Positions 14,701-22,392 of a stretch of DNA of 57,893 bases are shown here, in pieces; the stretch's first letter is position 1, and each line of letters opens with the position of its first letter. The notes below the pieces were generated by a model. That model ran no database searches. It was not told the origin of the DNA and worked only from the letters and a program-made list of their open reading frames with translations. Location of the stretch: the NCBI GenBank assembly GCA_965371445.1, contig CBDUYN010000041.1:1-57893 (forward strand), read 5' to 3'. The position numbers and the translations under genes are program-made. This stretch comes from DASWIG01 sp965371445 (GTDB taxonomy: Bacteria > Acidobacteriota > Thermoanaerobaculia > Multivoradales > J023).

Positions 14701-17700
14701 AGAAGTGGCAAAAGCCTCGAACAGGTGGCCTGGCACAAGCTCGCCTTTTTGACGCAAACCGGCCCCGATTCGCGAAGGGCCCCCGGTCTCCTCTGTGAGG
14801 TGTTGCGTTTTTCGCGGCGCTCCGGCGTTCCCGGCCAGGTCGACCGACTCCGCAAGCTGCCCGGCAGGCTCTTCGAGAACGGCTGGGTCGCTCATCTGGT
14901 GGCCGAGCAACTCTTCAAAGAGCTGGACGAACCCCAAGAGGAGACCTCGAAGATCCTCGTTCGGCTGCTCTCGGAGCTCGCTCGCTTTCCTATGTCGGTG
15001 TGCCAGGCCGCCGCGACACTGTTGAGCGGCAGCCAGGACTCTCTTCCTCTCGAAGGGACCCTGCGCGCTCTGGTGCGCCTCGGCGAAGCGCTGCGTGCGC
15101 AAGCACAGGACGAAGAGGTTCACACCGGACTCCGGGATCTCGCCAAGGCGCTCTCCAACTGGCGCGAGGAGAAATCCGCGATCGGCCTGTTTGCCCGCTA
15201 CGTCGATTGCGTGGATCCGTCGGACGTCGCAAAAGACGAAACCCGAGGCGCGCTGCTTTCCATTCTCGCCGATGCCAACATCTACGGCGAAGCCGACACC
15301 CTTCTCGGATTGATCTTCCAACGCATGGCCCTGTGGTGCCCACGCGAGCCGCCCGATGACGAGGACACCCTGTTGGCCTGGAGGAACTGGCTGCAGGAGA
15401 CCGGTCAGCGGCTGCGCTCCCTGGAGCAGCAGCGTGATGAGTTGGGCACGGAGTCCAAAGACCTTCTCAAGGCTCACAAGGTCTGGCAGGGGCTCTGCGA
15501 CGCCCTGCTCCGTCAAGGGCGCCAGGCCTTGGCACAATGGGTGGAGGCGAAAGAGAAAAGCCTGCGCTCTGAAGTACGTCTCCACCTGCGGCCGCGCAGC
15601 AACCGGCGTCCGTCGCGCCTGACCGCCGAGCTCGAGGTTCTGCTCACACCGGAAGCTCTCCGGAGGACGACGGCCCTCGAGTACGACGTCGACTTCGGAG
15701 CCCGGGGAGGGCTCGGCGCCGCCGGCAGTCCGCTGCGCTTCCAAGGCCGCGTGGACACCGTCGATCCGCAGCGGTCGGAGTCCGAGACGGTCAACGTTCG
15801 GGGAACGGTAGCTCCCGATCAGGAGAAGATCCAGGTCTCGGTTCATCTCAGGTGGGATAAGGGCGGGGAGCATTGGGCGATGATCACGTTGCCGCTGCGC
15901 CCTCCGCCGGATGCCCGGAGCTTGGCCGCCGAGGCACCGTTTCCGGACACCCTTCCGCTCTGGAGCCAGGCCCTGGTAGAGCGGGTCATGGGCCTGCCGG
16001 CTCAGACGGTCGTGGTGCTGATCGACGACGAGCTGGGCCGGGCGGGCCTCGTTCGCCAATTCGAGGGTCCTGGCACCCGCACGATCGATCTCGATCAAGC
16101 CCTCGGCGAGGTCGGCCCCGGCAGGGCATTTCCGGCTTACCTGAACCTGGAATCTTTCAGGACGGCCCTCAAGGGAGGGCGTGTGCCCTTCGACACCGGA
16201 GATTCAGCCTCCCTGAAAGGCGGTGGCCTGACGATTCACGTGGCCAATTGCGACGAGGTCTGGAACCGCCTCCTCGCCGACCCTCAGCTTCACCGGGAGA
16301 CCAACGGAATCATCAACTTTCTTTCCGGGAATGCCTCCGGAGACCCCCGTATCTTCTTCTTTCTGGGACACGAGGTGGGTCAACAGCTCCGTCGTCGGGC
16401 CACCGGGTTGAAGTTCGTCGAGGCCTACCGCCTTCCCGACGAGAACGAGCACGAGGGCATCTGGCAGGAAGCCGCCTCCTGGCTGACCTCGGTATGGGTC
16501 TCCAAGAGCACGAAGGTCGGCCGGGCCGTCCTCAGGGAGCTCGGGGGAGACTTACGGTTTGCCCTGCTGTTGCGCAAAGCCTCGACGGATCCGTCGTTTG
16601 ATGCCGGATCGGGGGGGGTTAAGCGGATTCTGGAAAGTGACGCGGCGCAGAGAATCTTTCAAAGCGATCTCGCCGGATTGCCGCCGCTTTCAATCCAACT
16701 CCTGATGACGGCATCCTGCTCCATCGCGATCTTACGTTTCAACCAGGTACGCCAGGCGATGGTGGTCGCCGAAGAGTTCTCCTCGACGCCACGCGGCGCC
16801 GGAACGCCCAAGGTCATCCTGCGTCGGGGAGACAGGGTTGGATCGCGAGCGGCACGGGCCCTTGATGGGGATCTCCGCCAGCAAGAGCGGCAGCTTCGCG
16901 TGGAAGGATTCTCTGTCGACGGGACGGCGGAGACAAATCCTTCGATGCGCAGCTTCACGACCTTCTTCGACTCCAGGCAAGGGATACGGAACGCGGCCGA
17001 GCCCCTGGTGACGATCGGAGCCGCCGAGAAAGTCGAGGGTCTGGTTCGCGCCGGGCAGCCCTACGGCCGTCTGATCCGGGAGCTGACGGACAAAGGCAAG
17101 TCGCCGACGGAGGTCTACAGCTTCCTCACCGGAGGAGCCTCCGCTCTGGAGGGACTCTCCTTCGAGGAGTTGGTCCAGCTCTCTCCGAGCATGCTCCTCA
17201 AGATCCAGCCACGGTTGAGCGTCTCTCAGGCGGAAGCGATCCATGATCTCACGGTCGCCTGGCAGGCCCTGAGAGGGGAACGGGAACCTTCCCAGCAAAA
17301 CCTTCTGCGGATTTTCCGGGAGCTGACGGGCCACCCCACGGAGAGACTCGCTCAGGGCCCGGAAGACTCCACCGAGGAGTGGGGGGGCCTCCTCGAGGGG
17401 CCCCGGGACATTCTCCTGGGCCTTGGCGAGAGGACTCCCGAGGGAGGGTTCCCGTACTACCTCGCCATCTTGCTGGGCTCCGCGGAGAGCGGTAAGCTCT
17501 CCGAACCGAGCCGGGGCCTTTTGAGGGCGGTGATGCAACGGGGCGGAGAGGGCAATCCGAAAGGACGTCTCATCGTCCTGCGACCAGGCCGAGCCAGCCA
17601 GCGATTGCCGAACCGCTGGGTAGAGCTTACCGACGACGATCTGAAGGAGGCGGCCCTTCACCCAAAGTTCGCCAGCGCCTTCTGGGCAAAGGTCCGCGCC

Positions 17701-18975
17701 GGAGCCGGCCTCACGGCCCTGGCTCCTTTCAGGGCGGAAGGCGCCTTGCCTCCGGGAAGCCGGATCTTCTTCGGTCGCCAGCAGGAGATCGACACCATGC
17801 TCCAATCGGTGCGCGAGCAGAGCTTCCTGATCGTGGGAAGCCGCCAGATCGGAAAAACGAGCCTCCTCAACCAGATCCTACATCAGCTGCAAAAGCGCTC
17901 TGATATCGAGGTCTACCACTTCGACCTTCAAGAGGGATCGGATTCGATGCAGCAGGGGCTCCGCGAGCTCTGTGGCCGCCGCCCAGGCATGGAAAGGGCC
18001 GGGACGTTGGAGCTTTTGAAGTCGTTGATCGAAAGGAATCGGACGGCCGGGAAGACTTCGATCGTCCTCCTCAACGAGATCGACGATCTCATCGATTCCA
18101 AGCCGGACCTCATACGCGCCTTCCGTGGCCTCCACGACAGCGCCAGGGCGCGATTCGTGATGACCGGCTACTTTCAGGCAGCCGGGTCCTGCTACAGCCC
18201 CAAGTCGCCCTTCTACCACTGGACGTCCTCGAAAGAGGGACGTCCCTACATGGTTCTCGCGGAGCTTTCGGACCGGGCCGCTCAAGGTATCGTCGACCTC
18301 CTTGAAGCGCCGCCCTTGGAGCTTGTGTGGGAGTCCGAAGAGGAGAAGCAGCTCGGCGTACGCTATCTCCTCGAACGTAGCTACCGGATTCCCCACCTCT
18401 TACAGGCCATCTGCCTGGGGCTCGTCCATCGTCTGGAGGAAAAACGGCGCTCGGTGCTCCGAGCCTCCGACGTCGAGGAGGTGGCCCGCCAGCCGAGCTA
18501 CTCGCCCTGGAGCCATGTGACGAAGATCAACTTCGGCGATCTCGTCCCGGGCATCAAAGCAAACGATAGGGAGAAAGCCGGACTCCTGGTCGAGCTTCTC
18601 CTCCTCACGGCGATCAAGCGGATCTACTTCCGGGGTGCCCCGCCGCCGATCCAGACCAACATCCGAGCCCGGGACCCGCGCTCGTTGAGCTTCGACATCG
18701 GAAACCTGCGCGAATGGTTCCCGGACGTTCTGAGCTCGCTGCTACGCGACGACGAGCTCACCGAAGCGAAGAAGTTCTTTGAGCGGATCGACCTGCAGGC
18801 TCTGCTTCTCGGCCTGAGTCTTACACTGATCCTGTCTTTCGAACCCATCAAGGGGCGCTATTACTTCCAGAGTCACCTCTATCCGATTGAGATTCAGCGC
18901 CAGTTCGAAGCGGGAGAGCTCATCGACGACAGGATCGTGAGGAAAATGTTACGTCTATACTCCTTTGTGACTTAA
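11752..18975 (+). CDS. 2407-aa propeller-like protein with C-terminal AAA/STAND ATPase
   Basis: First large gene of the operon. Residues ~1-900 are rich in short beta-strand repeats of propeller type (e.g. EYVVFGTRHGVLAALNP, WQVVAGEYGDVVLLELDE, RVGVVGAQGHVALYEKDG). Residues ~900-1280 are helical. Residues ~1280-1390 look like a beta-sandwich. Around 1418-1450 a degenerate P-loop-like unit (VVVLIDDELGRAGL, then TRTIDLD) resembles the core of the next gene's product. The C terminus has FFGRQQEID (~2010), a perfect Walker A GSRQIGKTS (G2029, K2035, T2036) and a Walker B-like SIVLLNEIDDL with Asn2108 where Asp is usual. A helical lid (RIPHLLQAICLGLVHRL) follows. No signal peptide or TM segment is obvious, so it is probably cytoplasmic. 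I infer a large sensor or scaffold ATPase for the downstream deaminase system. It is not a known RADAR component. Confidence 0.8.
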   Translation: MSVSSRRKMLHRYPTDVPYLRFEELKELSDRPPEDVEAAVDRLRRLLPLLGDELVPVWTSPPLPFQPVALASFLDKTDVPLVAAACESGLVAVTSAEKGDGWTSLQIPAVQPRGGRIHGLWASRAVRPFGPWTELHVLVVPREHKPEDHQLYRALVRSREGAVELLPASETIYWEHEGLPEHFGWLAQGRVFCNGGADPFEVMTSLYWPLELRALTSRPGNLVAYGQGHVAWVEQGDRLRSRWIPNEVISKDLPDEVHAAVCFSFRKEDLKDKDERIRVVLASGRKQLEALDLVQGKGEWARAWRQLLRGRALAIDCATGNGKWRNLYVADNLREVVRYAQVGPDWLKELWESEVRRLALTESIGSPKEWIRWCTQRFDETPEIDTAEGRSLHRLLHYLALDRLLASPEDVERSELRDALGELYSRERHAAVLLPAIRRLEAGLSEWELDPGGTGLPELVWACYDQKPFRIQEVLDVHFREVPEENHSNLRVAGGDKYAQLLEDSRNVAAFFDPVDKPLRRAGVHLSRALEPFVTAAFSASGEAFAGCRHLVALNLSGKSLVVAFGSSWIDFYELEEVEHPGGNPAREVFLRRVPTSPEGRSRFRAPEFVHTIVGPEEREYVVFGTRHGVLAALNPETAVRNLGDALSLNVELQNNEDGEPEGQLVAAVPFPRRDALLVAENRYQKPARLLEVVVGPEGKPAVCRSWETPLQQISTLDVFTRDGKWQVVAGEYGDVVLLELDEAGREVVHERGRRHLGSTVLDLSLICDEQTACPLLACITRNGHLFATHLDSSLAPWQRIRWIHHVTHGNVRRVEGLRGSGRVGVVGAQGHVALYEKDGTRSFLSYPNDPTEASTFVPAQLAGDPEYLVLAHESGMLTVLRSTGDSKKCLERAREALLKPETTSSGSNNESWQLGRTLQRFDNKEDPAAIYSSLSFQAAQKALVCLVSRSGELAPKRQEALARALGVEDLTFLLKELRNGDVRSGKSLEQVAWHKLAFLTQTGPDSRRAPGLLCEVLRFSRRSGVPGQVDRLRKLPGRLFENGWVAHLVAEQLFKELDEPQEETSKILVRLLSELARFPMSVCQAAATLLSGSQDSLPLEGTLRALVRLGEALRAQAQDEEVHTGLRDLAKALSNWREEKSAIGLFARYVDCVDPSDVAKDETRGALLSILADANIYGEADTLLGLIFQRMALWCPREPPDDEDTLLAWRNWLQETGQRLRSLEQQRDELGTESKDLLKAHKVWQGLCDALLRQGRQALAQWVEAKEKSLRSEVRLHLRPRSNRRPSRLTAELEVLLTPEALRRTTALEYDVDFGARGGLGAAGSPLRFQGRVDTVDPQRSESETVNVRGTVAPDQEKIQVSVHLRWDKGGEHWAMITLPLRPPPDARSLAAEAPFPDTLPLWSQALVERVMGLPAQTVVVLIDDELGRAGLVRQFEGPGTRTIDLDQALGEVGPGRAFPAYLNLESFRTALKGGRVPFDTGDSASLKGGGLTIHVANCDEVWNRLLADPQLHRETNGIINFLSGNASGDPRIFFFLGHEVGQQLRRRATGLKFVEAYRLPDENEHEGIWQEAASWLTSVWVSKSTKVGRAVLRELGGDLRFALLLRKASTDPSFDAGSGGVKRILESDAAQRIFQSDLAGLPPLSIQLLMTASCSIAILRFNQVRQAMVVAEEFSSTPRGAGTPKVILRRGDRVGSRAARALDGDLRQQERQLRVEGFSVDGTAETNPSMRSFTTFFDSRQGIRNAAEPLVTIGAAEKVEGLVRAGQPYGRLIRELTDKGKSPTEVYSFLTGGASALEGLSFEELVQLSPSMLLKIQPRLSVSQAEAIHDLTVAWQALRGEREPSQQNLLRIFRELTGHPTERLAQGPEDSTEEWGGLLEGPRDILLGLGERTPEGGFPYYLAILLGSAESGKLSEPSRGLLRAVMQRGGEGNPKGRLIVLRPGRASQRLPNRWVELTDDDLKEAALHPKFASAFWAKVRAGAGLTALAPFRAEGALPPGSRIFFGRQQEIDTMLQSVREQSFLIVGSRQIGKTSLLNQILHQLQKRSDIEVYHFDLQEGSDSMQQGLRELCGRRPGMERAGTLELLKSLIERNRTAGKTSIVLLNEIDDLIDSKPDLIRAFRGLHDSARARFVMTGYFQAAGSCYSPKSPFYHWTSSKEGRPYMVLAELSDRAAQGIVDLLEAPPLELVWESEEEKQLGVRYLLERSYRIPHLLQAICLGLVHRLEEKRRSVLRASDVEEVARQPSYSPWSHVTKINFGDLVPGIKANDREKAGLLVELLLLTAIKRIYFRGAPPPIQTNIRARDPRSLSFDIGNLREWFPDVLSSLLRDDELTEAKKFFERIDLQALLLGLSLTLILSFEPIKGRYYFQSHLYPIEIQRQFEAGELIDDRIVRKMLRLYSFVT

Positions 18976-19051
18976 GTCAAGAGAGTGTTCAAGCCGCGCA
19001 CTACGTTGGAAGCTCGTCTCGATGTTGCTAAAGAAACCAGAGTGAGTCGTC

Positions 19052-20281
19052 ATGAACCATCGCGAAATTGAGATTGCTGGCGTTGTCAATGGAACCGAGC
19101 CATCGACTATCGCTCTCCCTTTCCCTTTCAGTGAAAACGATTCGGGTCCCCTTCGAGTCGTCTGGGACGACGGTAGATCCTGGCGGCTGCATCTTCTGAG
19201 CCGGGGTAACGAACCCGTGGAGTTGCCAGGAAAGAAGGTCCTTTTTGACAAAAAGAGTATCGCCAAGGCTGCCTCCGATAGTCGGGCCGTGATCGTCGTC
19301 AGCGGCTCCAATGGTGGCCTGACCTCTTTTTCTCACTGGCTCGCAAGAGATACGAAAGGCCCCAGAGTCCTCGCGGTAGACCTCCGAAACGCCTACCTCC
19401 GCGGCGAGGACACCGTACAGCGGATGGAGGCGATCGCCGAGGGTCTGCAACGTGAAGTCGAGGTTCTCTTGGAGAAGGAGGTGGATCTCGACGGCGATGA
19501 GAGCGTTTGGGCAAAAGACATCCAGGCTGCCGTCCTCCAGAGCACTGATCCCATCGAAGTTATCATCGAGATTGCCAAACGGACAGATGAGATGGCGAAC
19601 AAGAAGGATGGGCTACGAATCGACGCTTTGGCGTTTCGTGCTTTCGAAGCCCTGGACGACGAGATAGCCATGAAGTTCTTCGGCCGTCTGAGAGCTATGC
19701 TGGAAGACTCCTGTCGTCCTCTGGCCAGCCTCGGAATCATCCTTCTCGGTCAATCCGTCAGGTTGCTCGATCCCCAGGAAAGGCGCCCGGTTTCGACGTT
19801 GCGAAGCCTGTCGGAAATCTACGCTCCCACCAGCCTGGAACCGGGGGAGATCCATGAGATGGGTCGCCGCCTGTCTCTACCGGACAGCGTGGACCTTAAC
19901 GAGTTTCGGGAGTGGAGCGGTGGCGAACCGCTTCTCGTGCATGCCCTCTTTCGCCTTCTCGTCGGGCAGGAGGAGAAAGCGAAGTGCAAGACCTTGAAAG
20001 AGGCTGTCCGATTTCTTCAGAAGGAGGGCCTGCCGGCTTTTGGGTCCTGGTCTCAGAGCCTGGCCAAGCAGCTCAAGAGAAGGGAGGTCGCCATGTTCGT
20101 CGAACGGCTCCTTCGCGACGATAAATGCAGGAACGACGCCAACGAGTCGCCCGCCCTCCTGCTGGAGCTTTTCATCGAGAACTGGATCCGCCTCAACCAG
20201 CAAGAGGACGCCTGGGAATGGCGATCCGCTTTCCGGCGCTCTCTCGCCGTCGAAGCCTTCACCCTTCACAACTTCGCTTGA
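19052..20281 (+). CDS. 409-aa AAA/STAND-like protein with degenerate P-loop
   Basis: Second large operon gene, 76 nt after the giant gene and 14 nt before the next. The middle part has an ATPase-like core: strand VIVVSG, then a loop GSNGGLTS (residues 85-92) where a Walker A would be but with no Lys, then RVLAVDLRNAY. Later come ASLGIILLGQ (sensor-like strand) and GGEPLLVHALFRLL, which matches the 'GG-x-P' lid motif of STAND/AAA ATPases. It probably binds partners through an inactive NTPase fold rather than hydrolysing ATP, and may pair with the giant protein, which has both a similar degenerate unit and an active one. Base composition is slightly lower in GC than the flanking genes. The start ATG 19052 has only a weak ribosome binding site. 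Confidence 0.65.
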   Translation: MNHREIEIAGVVNGTEPSTIALPFPFSENDSGPLRVVWDDGRSWRLHLLSRGNEPVELPGKKVLFDKKSIAKAASDSRAVIVVSGSNGGLTSFSHWLARDTKGPRVLAVDLRNAYLRGEDTVQRMEAIAEGLQREVEVLLEKEVDLDGDESVWAKDIQAAVLQSTDPIEVIIEIAKRTDEMANKKDGLRIDALAFRAFEALDDEIAMKFFGRLRAMLEDSCRPLASLGIILLGQSVRLLDPQERRPVSTLRSLSEIYAPTSLEPGEIHEMGRRLSLPDSVDLNEFREWSGGEPLLVHALFRLLVGQEEKAKCKTLKEAVRFLQKEGLPAFGSWSQSLAKQLKRREVAMFVERLLRDDKCRNDANESPALLLELFIENWIRLNQQEDAWEWRSAFRRSLAVEAFTLHNFA

Positions 20282-20295
20282 GGGAGATTAAGGTC

Positions 20296-22392
20296 ATGTC
20301 GTCGTCAAGAGTGACAGACAAGCTACTCAGCCCGCAACAGAAGGCCGCCATCCGAAACACGGTAGACCTGATTCAGGACTTCATGACAGGTTACGCCACG
20401 GCAGAAGAGGAAAGTCCTGCCGATGAGGAAACCCAGGCGGCCGATGTGCAAGACCATCAGCGAAAGACGGAAGAAGATTTCGCTTCGTTCGGTCTTTTCG
20501 GCGCTCGCGGCTCCGGCAAGTCGACGGTTTTGGAGAAAATCTACAACAACTTAAGAGGCGGCTCCGCGAATCAACTTCACGTCTGCTGGCCGCCTCTCGA
20601 CTGCACCACCTTGCCACCAGACATCCCTCTTGGTATCAGCCTCACGAGCTATCTGAAGGAGAACATTCGAGATTACCTGAAGGCGCGGGCGGAGAATGGT
20701 CGCTCGCCCCGAAGGGAGCCGAAAGGTTCGCCGGAAGATCCTCTGGTCGTCAAAAAGTTCGACGGAGCGTGTGCCGAGCTGATGGAAAGCTATCTGCCTC
20801 TCGATCGACACTACCGCGAGCTGAAACTCTCCCTGGCGGTTACCGTCTCGGAGTACAGCGAAATTGCCCAGAGGGAGCTGGGGCATCGGCAGAGGATCGA
20901 GTCCAGAGTCGATACATGGATCAAGAGTGTCTTGCCTCTGCTCGGAGCGGGCACCCGGCGCATTCTTGTGTTCCTCGAGGACGCTGACTTGGCCGTCGGA
21001 CGGCTCAACCCGCGGGTACTGGCCACCTTCCTTCACGATTTCTCCAATCACCGCCTCATGTTCCTCATGGTGGCCGACGAGGACCATCTCAGCCAGCGCT
21101 TCAGCCAGGACGAAGAGCATGCCGGCGGCGTGAGCGGCCTTACCAAGGAACGGCTCCTCGATAAATTGATCCCTTTCCATCACCGTGTCGACCTGACACC
21201 CTGGCATTCGGAAGACGCCCTTGACTTCAAGGCTCCGGGCGAGAATTCTCCAGACTCGTCGTCGTTGCAAAAACTGATCGAGGACGAAGTTTCGGCAATG
21301 GCCATCCAGGTCCGCGACGTCGTGCCGCTGCTTCCGCGTCATCCCCGGGGCCTGCTCGACCTCTATCGGCGCCTGCACGGCCACAGATCTGAGGGGTCTT
21401 CCGGGCGCCCTCGTCTGAGCACAGAGGAGATGATCGTTCTCCTCGCCCAGTGTCGAGGCGAGGGGCCCCTGGCCCGCAAGCTCCCCCTACGTCGCCTCGA
21501 CTGGTGGGCGGCACGCTTCGCCTGGAGTCTCGAGAACGTCCGACAGACAAGCTGGGAGAGAGTCGCTTTCGAGGCGCGCCGCGGTGAGCCGATTTGGGCC
21601 CTGGAAGCCGAGCCGAGTCGGCCGCTCAACCTTCCCCAGGGCACCGACGACGCTCTCTGGACGGAGCTGATCCTCAACGTCGCCTGCCGGAGCGACCCCG
21701 AATTCCTGCGGGTGGGTTTCCTGCAGCAGTTCTCGCCGCTGTCCGAGCAGCTGCCGTTCTGTCGCTGCGTGCTCCAGCCGGCCCCTCGCGTCCTGGCACG
21801 GATGAGCCCGGTGTTGCCGTCGTTGCTGGCCTGTCCGTGGTTCCGCTGGTTGATCGCAGAGGATCGAACGGTTCGCATTCATGCGGGTTGGTCGCCGCTG
21901 TTCAAGGCCGGCGGCCCGTCGTACGAGTCGGATATCCTCGAGATCTCCCGCAAGCTCGGCGCCCGGGCCGGCGAAACTGTAGCTTTGGAGAAGCGAGCCG
22001 AAATCCTGCCGGCCGACGTACGTAGCCTTGTCCTTCTCACGGACAACGTCTCTCGTCTACCCTGGGTGCAAATCCAGGAGTGGGCCGAGGATCGCGTCAG
22101 CCCGGAGTTTCTCCACATCCTGGCGATCCTCTGTGGAAACGCCTACTACCAGACCCTCGTCGATTGCCTGAGAATCGAGAAGAAGAAGCTGCCGAGTGCT
22201 GTGACGACCGTTGAGTTCGCGGATCTAAAAAAAAAGAACCTCGACGAGCTAAAGCAGGAACGAGATCGCCTCCGGCAAGGGATCGAAGAGCTCGACCTGG
22301 AACGTAGCGACCATCCGATCGCTCGCGCGACCCTCGGCTTTTTGCGTGGTCCCTGGTTCCTGGAGCCGGCGAAAGAGGACGCCAGTGCCTGA
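20296..22392 (+). CDS. RdrA-like P-loop ATPase of a RADAR-type system
   Basis: Protein of 698 aa. Walker A is GARGSGKST (G69-T77, Lys75), within FASFGLFGARGSGKSTVL. Walker B is RILVFLEDADL (222-232). A sensor strand HRLMFLMVADEDHL and an RHPRGLLDLYRRL segment follow, as in KAP/AAA-type ATPases. The C-terminal half is helical, ending in a charged coiled coil (KKKNLDELKQERDRLRQ). Known RADAR systems pair an ATPase, RdrA, with the adenosine deaminase RdrB. The immediate downstream neighbour here is a deaminase, overlapping by 8 nt, which is why I favour an RdrA-like role. Start ATG 20296 fits GGGAGATTAAGG upstream; a longer in-frame ORF from 20125 overlaps the previous gene and is rejected. Direct homology to RdrA is inferred from context, not shown. 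Confidence 0.7.
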   Translation: MSSSRVTDKLLSPQQKAAIRNTVDLIQDFMTGYATAEEESPADEETQAADVQDHQRKTEEDFASFGLFGARGSGKSTVLEKIYNNLRGGSANQLHVCWPPLDCTTLPPDIPLGISLTSYLKENIRDYLKARAENGRSPRREPKGSPEDPLVVKKFDGACAELMESYLPLDRHYRELKLSLAVTVSEYSEIAQRELGHRQRIESRVDTWIKSVLPLLGAGTRRILVFLEDADLAVGRLNPRVLATFLHDFSNHRLMFLMVADEDHLSQRFSQDEEHAGGVSGLTKERLLDKLIPFHHRVDLTPWHSEDALDFKAPGENSPDSSSLQKLIEDEVSAMAIQVRDVVPLLPRHPRGLLDLYRRLHGHRSEGSSGRPRLSTEEMIVLLAQCRGEGPLARKLPLRRLDWWAARFAWSLENVRQTSWERVAFEARRGEPIWALEAEPSRPLNLPQGTDDALWTELILNVACRSDPEFLRVGFLQQFSPLSEQLPFCRCVLQPAPRVLARMSPVLPSLLACPWFRWLIAEDRTVRIHAGWSPLFKAGGPSYESDILEISRKLGARAGETVALEKRAEILPADVRSLVLLTDNVSRLPWVQIQEWAEDRVSPEFLHILAILCGNAYYQTLVDCLRIEKKKLPSAVTTVEFADLKKKNLDELKQERDRLRQGIEELDLERSDHPIARATLGFLRGPWFLEPAKEDASA

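Noticed and set aside
11764..16098. Two long minus-strand frames (623 and 710 codons) inside the giant gene
   Set aside because: Low-complexity composition with no motifs; the plus-strand frame is continuous over 2407 codons and carries a perfect Walker A.
20125..20295. N-terminal extension of the RdrA-like ATPase
   Set aside because: It would overlap 157 nt of the preceding gene and has no ribosome binding site; ATG 20296 is well placed.
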